From Gammaproteobacteria bacterium (lineage in GTDB: Bacteria; Pseudomonadota; Gammaproteobacteria; Pseudomonadales; Pseudohongiellaceae), in contig JAHEGE010000008.1 of NCBI GenBank assembly GCA_024639905.1, forward strand, positions 227,099 through 291,098: a stretch of 64,000 bases of DNA, written 5' to 3'. Below the pieces are notes generated by a model that worked only from the letters and a program-made list of their open reading frames with translations, searched no databases and was not told the DNA's origin. This document shows, piece after piece, positions 30,543 through 37,916 of the stretch. The position numbers and the translations under genes are program-made. Every line of letters begins with the position of its first letter. Position 1 is the first letter of the stretch.

Positions 30543-31007
30543 ATGAGCAACACGATTAACGCCAATCAACTCCAAGACTATGTCGGCAAAGAAGTCGGCC
30601 TAACCGACTGGATCACAGTAGACCAGGAACGCATTAACCAGTTCGCCGAAGCAACTGGCGATCATCAGTACATTCACCTCGACGCAGAGCGCGCGGCACA
30701 AACGCCATTCGGCACGACTATCGCGCATGGCTTCCTCACGCTGTCGCTGCTGAGCATGCTGAGTTCGATGGGCGGCGGCCTGAAGCTCGAAAACACCGTC
30801 ATGGGTATTAACTACGGCCTCGATAAAGTGCGCTTCTTAAATCCAGTGAAGTCTGGAGCCAAAATCCGCGCGCGGTTCGTCCTCGCCAGCGCCGATGAGA
30901 AGAAGCCAGGAAACTACCTGCTTAAGCACAGCGTAACAGTTGAGATCGACGGCGAAGAAAAGCCAGCGTTAATCGCCGACTGGCTCGGCATGACAGTCGT
31001 CGGCTAA
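30543..31007 (+). CDS. MaoC-type (R)-specific enoyl-CoA hydratase
   Basis: The 154-residue protein is a single hot-dog domain. The hydratase signature is clear: EATGDHQYIHLD supplies the catalytic Asp and His, followed by PFGTTIAHGFLTLSL. Such enzymes hydrate trans-2-enoyl-CoA to the (R)-3-hydroxy form and feed polyester or fatty-acid metabolism. No signal peptide is present. An AAAGGAAA sequence lies about eight bases before the ATG. The DUF1499 lipoprotein gene follows 19 bases downstream. The pair interrupts the two ubiquinone hydroxylase genes and is on the other strand. Confidence 0.9.
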   Translation: MSNTINANQLQDYVGKEVGLTDWITVDQERINQFAEATGDHQYIHLDAERAAQTPFGTTIAHGFLTLSLLSMLSSMGGGLKLENTVMGINYGLDKVRFLNPVKSGAKIRARFVLASADEKKPGNYLLKHSVTVEIDGEEKPALIADWLGMTVVG

Positions 31008-31026
31008 TCCCCAAAAGAGAATCCCA

Positions 31027-31434
31027 ATGAAGAAAAGTCTACTCGCTATTTTACCTTTCCTCGGCGCTTGCGCCGGTCAACCACCGAGCAATATTGGCGT
31101 GCAGAACGGCCAGCTAACCGCCTGCCCCGACTCACCCAATTGCGTGTCGAGTTTCGAGACCAGCGAGCAACATGGCATCGCGCCACTGGCTGCAAACCTC
31201 GAACAAGTAGAACGGGTGTTGGTAGGCATGGAGGCAGCGAACATCGTGGATGCGCAAGAGAATTACCTCTACGCCGAGTTCACGAGCGCGCTAATGGGCT
31301 ATGTCGACGACGTTGAGTTCTTACACGACAGCGCGGCAGGCGTTACTCATGTGCGCTCGGCCTCGCGCCTCGGTTACAGCGACCTCGGCGCCAACCGCAA
31401 GCGAATCGAAGCGATTCGCGCCGCGATTCGCTAA
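31027..31434 (+). CDS. DUF1499 lipoprotein
   Basis: A short lipoprotein signal with lipobox LGAC (MKKSLLAILPFLGAC) is followed by a DUF1499 domain. Its hallmarks are LTACPDSPNCVSS with two cysteines, NYLYAEFTSALMGYVDDVEF, and SASRLGYSDLGANRKRIEAI. The function of DUF1499 proteins is not established. It is probably anchored in a membrane facing the periplasm. Spacing suggests co-transcription with the MaoC gene. It converges on ubiH, with 11 bases between the stop codons and no visible terminator. Confidence 0.88.
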   Translation: MKKSLLAILPFLGACAGQPPSNIGVQNGQLTACPDSPNCVSSFETSEQHGIAPLAANLEQVERVLVGMEAANIVDAQENYLYAEFTSALMGYVDDVEFLHDSAAGVTHVRSASRLGYSDLGANRKRIEAIRAAIR

Positions 31435-31445
31435 GGACTACCCGC

Positions 31446-32663
31446 TCACTCGAATCCCATCGCCCGCGCACCGAAGCGAGTCTTCAGCGCGGGGATGAGA
31501 TCGAGCGAGAGGAGTCCCGCCTTGCGCAGCCAAACCTTGGCCTGCGCATCGCTTGAAAACAATTTCGTCAGCCCATCAGTTACGCCAATCATCAGGTTTT
31601 GATCCGCCTCGCGCGCCTGTAGATAGCGTGTGAGCATCGTCATCGAACCGAGTTCCAGCGTCGACGTTGCCAGCGTCTCGACAAGCGCCTCTATATCCCG
31701 CAGCGAAAGATTCATACCCTGCCCAGCCACTGGATGCAGCGTGTGCGCGACATTACCTAGCAATACCAGATGCGGCCTCACCTGCTCTTGGGCCACCTGC
31801 AAACTCAACGGATAAATGGCACGCGCGCCGATGCGCCCTAAGCGCCCTAGTCGCCAGCCAAACGCCTGCTGCAGACGCTCGAGCAGGGCCGCGTCATCCA
31901 ACGCTGCTGCGTCTTGCGCCTCGCTCGCATCGAGCGTCCACACAAGCGACGAGCGCTGCGCCGAATCCGCGGCAATGAGTGGCAGCATCGCCAACGGACC
32001 GGTAGCGGTGAAGCGCTCGTAGGCGACACCGTTATGCGGCTGCGTAAGCCCAACGTTAGCGATTAATGCGTGCTGGCCATAGTCATGCTGGCTGCGCGCA
32101 ATGCCTAACTGCGCACACAGCGGCGAACGCCCGCCCTCCGCCACGACCAAAAGTTTCGCGGTGACCTCGCGCGTGTCTGCGCCCTCACCCTCGACAGCCA
32201 CTCGCATGCCGCCGCCAACTGGCGTCGCGGCAGTCACTCGTGCCGGCGCTAGAAATTCGCAGTGTCTCGCCGCTTTCAGTTGAGTCGACAGCGCCGCACC
32301 AAACGCAGCGTTCTCCACCACATACCCCAGAGCTGGCACGCCGTAATCTTCCCGAGCTAACTTGGTCGTGCCCAAGCGCCCCTTGTCAGACACCTGAATT
32401 GCCTCGATCGGACAGGCGCTAGCTTGTACCGCATGCCATAGGCCGGCACGCTCCAATATGCTGCGCGACGCAGCAGAGAGTGCAGTCGAGCGACTGTCGA
32501 AACTAGGATGCGGCGCAGCCTTCGACGTATCCGATTGCGGCTGCGCATCGATAATAAGCACGGAGAGGTTTTGCGTGGCGGGCGATGCATTCAGTGCGCA
32601 GGCGAGCGTCGCACCTACCATGCCGCCGCCAACAATCACCACGTCGTACTGTGTTTGCGTCAC
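31446..32663 (-). CDS. ubiH: 2-octaprenyl-6-methoxyphenol hydroxylase family protein
   Basis: The 405-residue flavoprotein has VVIVGGGMVGATLACAL at its N-terminus, VVAEGGRSPLCAQLG in the middle, and GNVAHTLHPVAGQGMNLSLRD as the second FAD site (Asp in the usual GDAAH is Asn here). It hydroxylates the ubiquinone ring. Its start overlaps the end of pepP by four bases, as in the pepP-ubiH pair of many gammaproteobacteria, which is the reason for naming it ubiH. It shares the family with the hydroxylase at 29051-30334, from which it is separated by two plus-strand genes. Confidence 0.88.
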   Translation of the reverse strand: MTQTQYDVVIVGGGMVGATLACALNASPATQNLSVLIIDAQPQSDTSKAAPHPSFDSRSTALSAASRSILERAGLWHAVQASACPIEAIQVSDKGRLGTTKLAREDYGVPALGYVVENAAFGAALSTQLKAARHCEFLAPARVTAATPVGGGMRVAVEGEGADTREVTAKLLVVAEGGRSPLCAQLGIARSQHDYGQHALIANVGLTQPHNGVAYERFTATGPLAMLPLIAADSAQRSSLVWTLDASEAQDAAALDDAALLERLQQAFGWRLGRLGRIGARAIYPLSLQVAQEQVRPHLVLLGNVAHTLHPVAGQGMNLSLRDIEALVETLATSTLELGSMTMLTRYLQAREADQNLMIGVTDGLTKLFSSDAQAKVWLRKAGLLSLDLIPALKTRFGARAMGFE

Positions 32664-33994
32664 GCCGCGCGCTCGAGTTTCGCCTGCGCCATGAAGGTTT
32701 CGATTTCGTCGACGGTTTTAGGAATGCCCGTGGTGAGCACGCGATTACCCTTCTTGGTGACCAGCACATCGTCTTCGATGCGCACGCCAATGCCGCGCCA
32801 CTTCTTAGGCACGTTCTTGTTGTCTGGCGCAATGTAAATGCCTGGCTCGATCGTCGTGACCATGCCCGGCTCGAGCAAACGCCACGCGTCGTCGATCTTG
32901 TAATCGCCTACATCGTGCACGTCGATACCGATCCAGTGGCCCACCCTGTGCATGTAAAAATCGCGATAGGCTTCGGCCTTGAGCGCTTGCGCAAGCGTGC
33001 CCTCAATTAGCCCAAGTTTAATCAAGCCCTGCGTAATCACCTTCACCGAGGCATCATGCGGCTCGTTCCATGCAGCGCCTGGCTGCACCGCGGCAATAGC
33101 CGCATCTTGCGCCGCCAGCACTAGCTCGTAAATCGCACGTTGCTGTGGATTAAACGTGCCATTGGCTGGAAAAGTACGGGTAATGTCGGAGGCGTAATAG
33201 TGGTATTCGCAGCCGGCATCGATGAGTATCAGGTCGCCGTCTTTTACCTCTGCATCGTTGCGATCGTAGTGCAAGATACAGGCGTTTTCGCCGGCTGCGA
33301 CGATCGAATTATAGGCCGGTGCGCGGCTCCCACCACGCATAAACGCGTAGTTCAGTTCGGCCTCCATGGTGTATTCACGAATGCCCGGCTCGCACACCGC
33401 CATCGCACGCCTGTGGCCTTCGGCCGAAATGTCGGCGGCGCGCTGCATCAGCTCTATTTCGCCTTTACTCTTTATCAGCCGCAGCTCGTGCAATAAATGG
33501 CCAAGCACCAAAAATTCGCCTGGGGGATGCGCGCCGAGTTTCGCCTTCGCGCGAATCACCTTCACCCACTCCATCACCTGTTCATCGAAACGGCTGTCTT
33601 GGCCCATGGAGTAATACACGCGCTCACGTCCCTCGATGAGGCCCGGCACGATATCGTCTATGTCGGCGATCGGATAGGCGTCATCGAAATGCAGCGTCTC
33701 ACGCGCCGCATCGGGGCCTAGCAGCACTCCCGTCCACAGCTCTTTCACCTTGTCTTTTTCTTGGCAGAACAGCACCGCTTCGCCCTGCTCGCGGCCAGGA
33801 ATCAACGCCAGCAGCGCGTCCTGTTCATCGAAACCGGTGAGGTAATAGAAGTCGCTGTTCTGGCGGTAATAATAATCAGTGTCGTTGCTGCGTTGACGCG
33901 CGGGTGCGGCCGCAATCAGCGCAATGCTATTGGGCTCCATCTGCGCCATGAGGTCACCGCGGCGCTGTTGAAATTCAGTGCTGTTCTGATTCAT
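32660..33994 (-). CDS. pepP: Xaa-Pro aminopeptidase P
   Basis: PepP removes an N-terminal residue preceding proline. The 444-residue protein has the creatinase-like N-domain (NDTDYYYRQNSDFYYLTGF) and a pita-bread M24 domain. All metal ligands are visible: the two Asp in LIDAGCEYHYYASDITRTFP, the His in MHRVGHWIGIDVHD, and the two Glu in TTIEPGIYI and GVRIEDDVLV. It is cytosolic. It is translated together with ubiH (four-base overlap). The gene for the UPF0149 protein (YgfB), which usually lies between pepP and the zapA region, is absent here. Confidence 0.95.
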   Translation of the reverse strand: MNQNSTEFQQRRGDLMAQMEPNSIALIAAAPARQRSNDTDYYYRQNSDFYYLTGFDEQDALLALIPGREQGEAVLFCQEKDKVKELWTGVLLGPDAARETLHFDDAYPIADIDDIVPGLIEGRERVYYSMGQDSRFDEQVMEWVKVIRAKAKLGAHPPGEFLVLGHLLHELRLIKSKGEIELMQRAADISAEGHRRAMAVCEPGIREYTMEAELNYAFMRGGSRAPAYNSIVAAGENACILHYDRNDAEVKDGDLILIDAGCEYHYYASDITRTFPANGTFNPQQRAIYELVLAAQDAAIAAVQPGAAWNEPHDASVKVITQGLIKLGLIEGTLAQALKAEAYRDFYMHRVGHWIGIDVHDVGDYKIDDAWRLLEPGMVTTIEPGIYIAPDNKNVPKKWRGIGVRIEDDVLVTKKGNRVLTTGIPKTVDEIETFMAQAKLERAA

Positions 33995-34196
33995 ATTTGT
34001 CTCGCTTTTACGGTTTGCAGGTCACATCGCCCTCAGGCTATTTTTGCCTAGGCGTGCGTCGTCAGGCGGTATCGACAGCCCCTAGTGTAAGCGCAACTCG
34101 CCCTCGGAGCGACATCGAGTCGCAATTTGTCTCCCTGCGTTATTGACCACTATCCACGCCACCTCTATAGTTGGCGCCTTGGAGAAAAACCTCGCT

Positions 34197-34403
34197 ATGA
34201 ACGAAGACCGCTTCCACTCGCTGAGCGCAAAAGTCGATGACCTTATCGACCTGTGCAGCACCCTAAAGACCGAGAACCAGTTGCTCAGAGCTACTGCAGA
34301 CAACTGGCAGGTCGAGCGGCGCCAGCTGCTATCGCAGAACAAAGAAGCAAAAGCCAAGCTCGAGTCTGTCGTTACCCGCCTCAAGTCGATAAACGAGGCG
34401 TAA
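34197..34403 (+). CDS. Coiled-coil protein of the TIGR02449 family
   Basis: From the ATG at 34197 (GGAG about 12 bases upstream) the 68-residue product is one long coiled coil (FHSLSAKVDDLIDL; LKTENQLLRATADNW). It is of the small family that always precedes zapA in Pseudomonas-like genomes, and is similar in size to ZapB. A role with ZapA in division is plausible but unproven. The track's 86-residue version begins at a TTG and adds an unlikely N-terminus. The zapA start follows one base after its stop, so the two are surely one operon. Confidence 0.8.
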   Translation: MNEDRFHSLSAKVDDLIDLCSTLKTENQLLRATADNWQVERRQLLSQNKEAKAKLESVVTRLKSINEA

Positions 34404-34404
34404 C

Positions 34405-34719
34405 ATGAGCGAAAAACCCACAGCGGTCCAAATTAAGATCCTCGACAAAGAATATCAGATCAACTGCCCGCCTTCGGAGCAGGAGGCGCTGATGAAGTCG
34501 GCGCGTTACCTCGACGAAAACATGCGGGCGATCAAGAGCCGCGGCAACATCCATGGCGCTGAGAAAATCGCAGTCATGGCCGCGCTCAATATTACCCACG
34601 ACATGCTGCGCAAAAATTTGATGATCAACGAGACGCGTCAGGCCAGCGCTCTGCAGCTGCGTAGCCTCGAAGAGAAGATCGACGCGGCACTCGTCGGTGC
34701 GCGCCAGCTCGAGCTTTAA
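34405..34719 (+). CDS. zapA: Cell division protein ZapA
   Basis: ZapA binds FtsZ and bundles protofilaments at the division ring. The 104-residue product has the expected globular head (VQIKILDKEYQINCPPSEQ, then ALMKSARYLDENMRAIK) and a C-terminal coiled coil (LRSLEEKIDAAL). Its position between the TIGR02449 gene and 6S RNA is the standard gammaproteobacterial arrangement, which supports the assignment strongly. Confidence 0.93.
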   Translation: MSEKPTAVQIKILDKEYQINCPPSEQEALMKSARYLDENMRAIKSRGNIHGAEKIAVMAALNITHDMLRKNLMINETRQASALQLRSLEEKIDAALVGARQLEL

Positions 34720-34766
34720 GCCTCATTCTGTGACCTGATCCACTTCCTCCGCGTTGCCCCGCGAGC

Positions 34767-34772
34767 TATACT
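34767..34772 (+). promoter_or_regulatory. -10 element of the 6S RNA promoter
   Basis: TATACT sits eight bases before the predicted 5' end of 6S RNA. The -35 position (TTCCTC at about 34744) is weak. Stable-RNA genes often have additional upstream control. Confidence 0.5.
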
Positions 34773-34779
34773 TGATCCC

Positions 34780-34959
34780 AAGTTCCCTAGGGTATTCGCC
34801 AGCCAAAAGTGTTCTTGAGCCGATATTAGTACCCCCGGAGGCGTCTCGTTTGGTGTTGTTGCGCATGTCCGCCCGTCGGAAAGCCTTATACATCGCGAGT
34901 GCCACCACCTGAACCTTTCGGTTCAGGGCAACTTTGGTAGCGGTATTTCGGGGAGCTTC
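34780..34959 (+). ncRNA. ssrS: 6S RNA
   Basis: 6S RNA mimics an open promoter and sequesters sigma-70 RNA polymerase in stationary phase. The gene lies between zapA and fau, its classical place. Conserved segments are recognisable against E. coli: TTGAGCCGATATT near the left, GTCCGCCCGTCGGAAAGCCTTA in the right half (GTCCGCCCGTC and GGAAAGCCTTA), and a hairpin CCTGAACC-TTTC-GGTTCAGG. The ends pair: AAGTTCCCT with GGGGAGCTT, allowing G-U pairs, giving a closing stem and a length of about 180 bases against 184 in E. coli. The ends are predicted from this pairing and from the -10 element and may be off by a few bases. It may be processed from a transcript that continues into fau. Confidence 0.93.
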
Positions 34960-34978
34960 TTCTTGTTAGTCTTATCCC

Positions 34979-35593
34979 ATGAGTAAATCCTCTCACGGCG
35001 ACACCGAACAAACAGCCTTGCGTCAGCAATTTCGCGCCGCACGGCGAGCGCTCAGCGCTGCCGAACAGCAGGCCGCCGCGCAGCAGCTAGCCGCGCATTT
35101 TTCCCGCTCGGCGGCGTTTCATCATGCCTCCTCCCTCGCCTTTTACCTCGCTGCTGATGGCGAATTAAGCCTGGCGCCGTTGCTCGAAGCGGCGCTAGCG
35201 GCAGGCAAGCGGTGCTTCTTGCCAGTAGCCAATGCAGAAGCCAATTCACTAAGCTTCTGCGCATTTCATGGCGACCCTGCCGAGCTCGCACCCAATCGCT
35301 GGGGAATACTTGAACCCACCGCGGCCCACGATCGCATCGACGTGGCAGCACTAGACATCGTCTTCCTACCCTTGGTTGCCTGCGATGCGCACGGCACGCG
35401 TCTGGGCATGGGGAAAGGCTTTTACGATCGCGCATTGGGTTTCCTGCTCGAGGCCGGTGCTAGCGCCGAGCCGCGATTAATTGGCGTCGCCCACGACTGC
35501 CAGGTCAGCGCAACACCACTCCCGCGCGCGAGCTGGGACGTCCCACTCACGCTCATCGCCACACCCACAACAGTGCTCGTGACACCCACCTAA
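34979..35593 (+). CDS. fau: 5-formyltetrahydrofolate cyclo-ligase
   Basis: This enzyme converts 5-formyltetrahydrofolate to 5,10-methenyltetrahydrofolate using ATP. The 204-residue product has the N-terminal RQQFRAARRAL segment and the family signature DAHGTRLGMGKGFYDRAL near residue 145. It lies 20 bases after the end of 6S RNA, as ygfA does in E. coli, and is probably co-transcribed with it. No signal peptide is present, as expected for a cytosolic enzyme. Confidence 0.93.
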   Translation: MSKSSHGDTEQTALRQQFRAARRALSAAEQQAAAQQLAAHFSRSAAFHHASSLAFYLAADGELSLAPLLEAALAAGKRCFLPVANAEANSLSFCAFHGDPAELAPNRWGILEPTAAHDRIDVAALDIVFLPLVACDAHGTRLGMGKGFYDRALGFLLEAGASAEPRLIGVAHDCQVSATPLPRASWDVPLTLIATPTTVLVTPT

Positions 35594-35623
35594 CACTCCT
35601 CTGCCCTAAATCACCCCTTGCAA

Positions 35624-35643
35624 TACTGTATAAATAAACAGTA
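35624..35643. promoter_or_regulatory. LexA (SOS) box of imuAB
   Basis: TACTGTATAAATAAACAGTA is nearly the perfect gammaproteobacterial LexA operator (CTGT, ten-base A/T-rich centre including ATA, ACAG). It lies about 65 bases before the chosen imuA start. It is the exact reverse complement of the box at 41164-41183 before dnaE2. Confidence 0.92.
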
Positions 35644-35708
35644 TATTGGCTTCGAAATCCATTCCTCAGCGCCCCTGCGCCGAAGGAGCATTAACGAAGG
35701 CACGGGAA

Positions 35709-36392
35709 GTGACGGCTGCAACCAGAACGACAATAGAGCAGCTGCTAGAAGCTAACCAAGACCTGTGGCGCGGCTTTCAAGGTGCAACGAGCCTCGATCA
35801 TTACGCCACCGGCTTTGCTGAGCTGGACGCGATACTGCCAAGCCATGGCTGGCCAGCATGTGGGCTCATCGAGGTCATTAGCAGGCAGTGCGGCGTCGGC
35901 GAACTGCAGGTGTTACTGCCGCTTATGCGCAGCCTCATCGCGAGCGGACGTTGGATAGTGTGGGTTGCACCGCCCTATTCGCCTTACGCGCCGGGGCTAG
36001 CACAGGCAGGCATAGACTTAAGCCGGCTGTTAATAGTGGGCAGGGGGGCCGCCCCTGCTAAAGCGGTCCCTGCTAAAGACGCATTATGGAGTATGGAAAA
36101 GGCGCTACAAACGCACCGCTGTGGCCTCGTGCTGGGGTGGCATAACACTCTGGCTCAAAAAGCAGTGCGGCGCTTGCAGCTTGCCGCGGTCACGGGGGGT
36201 ACGCTGGGCGTGCTGTTCACCGGCAGTAATAGTGATCACTCACCCTCGTCTTTACGCCTACAAATAAAAGACTCCACCGACAACAAGGGGCCTTATGCGG
36301 AGATCAATGTGATCAAAGCGCGCGGCAGCTTCAAACCCGGCACGGCGCGCGTCAGGCTCTTTTCACCTTTTGCAGAGAGGGTAATACGATGA
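35709..36392 (+). CDS. imuA: ImuA, SOS mutagenesis RecA-like accessory protein
   Basis: ImuA is a RecA-fold protein that acts with ImuB and DnaE2 in error-prone bypass of DNA lesions. The sequence IEQLLEANQDLWRGFQ followed by TGFAELDAILPSHGWPACGLIEV is the family N-terminus, and GVGELQVLLPLM replaces a true Walker A. I chose the GTG at 35709 (GAAGG eight bases upstream) over the track's TTG at 35646, since homologues begin shortly before the IEQLL segment and the TTG has no ribosome binding site right after the LexA box. Its stop overlaps the imuB start by four bases. Confidence 0.87.
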   Translation: MTAATRTTIEQLLEANQDLWRGFQGATSLDHYATGFAELDAILPSHGWPACGLIEVISRQCGVGELQVLLPLMRSLIASGRWIVWVAPPYSPYAPGLAQAGIDLSRLLIVGRGAAPAKAVPAKDALWSMEKALQTHRCGLVLGWHNTLAQKAVRRLQLAAVTGGTLGVLFTGSNSDHSPSSLRLQIKDSTDNKGPYAEINVIKARGSFKPGTARVRLFSPFAERVIR

Positions 36393-37912
36393 TCAAGTCA
36401 CCCAGCTCCACCCAGCTCACTTTGCTGCCACAGCCCCATCGCACTGAAGTCAGCAACGTGCCCCGCTCGCTTAAGAGCGCGACCGAGGGCGTCGTACAGG
36501 CCAAGGCCGCTCGCACCCAAACCACACGCCAAAGTCTGTGGTATTGCCTTTACCTGCCTCAGCTCGCGAGCCTGTCTGAACTTGAGCAGCGTCACTGCCT
36601 AGACCAGCTGGCACAGCTCTCGCAGCAATTCAGCTCCGCCATCAGCCTGCATCCGCAGGCCTTAGTATTCGAGATCCGCAGCGGCCTTAACTATTTTGGT
36701 GGCGCGCAGTCGCTACACGCGCAGTATCAAAGCGATGTTGAGGGGCGGTTGGCGAGCCTAGGCCTAGCACCTCAATTCAACTATGCCGCATGCCCCACGG
36801 TAGAAGGCAGTCTGCTGCTGGCACGCGGGGGCGGCAACACACTGGTCTACCGCAAGGAAAATCTGCACTCCGCATTAGGCCAGCTACCTATCGAGACGCT
36901 CGGCCTCAAGGCTGAGCCCCAGCGCCGGCTGCTCAACATGGGCATCCGCCGCCTCGGCGATCTCTGGCGGCTCCCGCCCGCGGGCCTGCGTCGCCGCTTC
37001 GGCAGCGACTTCCTCGGGCTTATCAACAAGGCCCTCGGCAAGGCGCCAGAGCCCATCAAAAACTACCTGCCCCCGCCGGCCTTCGTGCACTCCTACGACC
37101 TGCCTTACGAGGTAGAGAACACCGGCCTGCTGCGCCCCGTGGTAGACGAGATGATCGCGCAGCTGTGCGATTTCCTGCGCCACCGCGAACTCTGCGCCAG
37201 CAGCCTCACCCTGTCGCTCGTCCATGAGCGCCGCGCGGCGACCACGCTAGACATTGGCCTCAGGCAGGCGAGTCGCTCGCAGCAACACCTTATGCTGCTC
37301 GTCGACACCCATTTCGATAATCTACAAATTCCCGCCCCGGTTATCTCTCTTAGGCTCGAGGCAACACAGTTCGATGCCTTCATCAGCCATAGCGAGTCGC
37401 TGCTCACGGGCACCGAATCGCCCAGCGAACACACCGCGCCCAGCCGGCACAGACAGGCCGGCAAGGCCGACGACAGCAGCGCCAGCCTCGCCCAATTTAT
37501 GGAGCGCCTGCAGGCGCGCCTCGGCAGCGAGCAAGTGCAGGGGTTGGAAAGCGTAGAAGAACATTGCCCTGAGTACGCGAGCGCGCCGCGGCCGCCTGGC
37601 AGGTATGAGGCCTCTCCGCTGTCATCACCCTCGCCAGCCCACGGCTCCGGCAACGCCGACGCGACCAGCAATCCGCGCCCGCTGTGGTTATTAGACGACC
37701 CCGTAAAACTCACGCTGCGTCGCGGCGGCCTCTACCATCGGCAGGCGATCTCCCTGCTTAATGGCCCCGAGCGCATAGAATCGCGTTGGTGGTCGGGCAG
37801 CGAAGTGTCCCGCGACTACTATGTAGCGCGCGAGGCCGGCGGCAGCCGCCTGTGGATTTACCGCGAACGCAGCGGCGAGCGCCATTGGTATTTACACGGG
37901 TATTTCGCGTAG
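36389..37912 (+). CDS. imuB: ImuB, Y-family polymerase-like protein
   Basis: ImuB has a Y-family polymerase fold without its active site and links DnaE2 to the beta clamp. The segments LWYCLYLPQLASL, HPQALVFEIRSGLNYFGG, LGLKAEPQRRLLNMGIRRLGDLW and LPPAGLRRRFG are typical. The catalytic acidic residues of Y-family enzymes are missing, as in other ImuB proteins. The last 150 residues are variable and proline/serine-rich before a conserved end (WWSGSEVSRDYYVAREAGG, then WYLHGYFA). It overlaps imuA by four bases and converges on dnaE2 with only four bases between stops. Confidence 0.9.
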   Translation: MIKSPSSTQLTLLPQPHRTEVSNVPRSLKSATEGVVQAKAARTQTTRQSLWYCLYLPQLASLSELEQRHCLDQLAQLSQQFSSAISLHPQALVFEIRSGLNYFGGAQSLHAQYQSDVEGRLASLGLAPQFNYAACPTVEGSLLLARGGGNTLVYRKENLHSALGQLPIETLGLKAEPQRRLLNMGIRRLGDLWRLPPAGLRRRFGSDFLGLINKALGKAPEPIKNYLPPPAFVHSYDLPYEVENTGLLRPVVDEMIAQLCDFLRHRELCASSLTLSLVHERRAATTLDIGLRQASRSQQHLMLLVDTHFDNLQIPAPVISLRLEATQFDAFISHSESLLTGTESPSEHTAPSRHRQAGKADDSSASLAQFMERLQARLGSEQVQGLESVEEHCPEYASAPRPPGRYEASPLSSPSPAHGSGNADATSNPRPLWLLDDPVKLTLRRGGLYHRQAISLLNGPERIESRWWSGSEVSRDYYVAREAGGSRLWIYRERSGERHWYLHGYFA

Positions 37913-37916
37913 CGGC

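Noticed and set aside
29051-32663. Recent duplication of a ubiquinone hydroxylase
   Set aside because: The two proteins differ throughout and correspond to separate, widespread members of the family.
34723-34908. 61-residue minus-strand ORF
   Set aside because: It is antisense to the 6S RNA gene and has no ribosome binding site or recognisable sequence.
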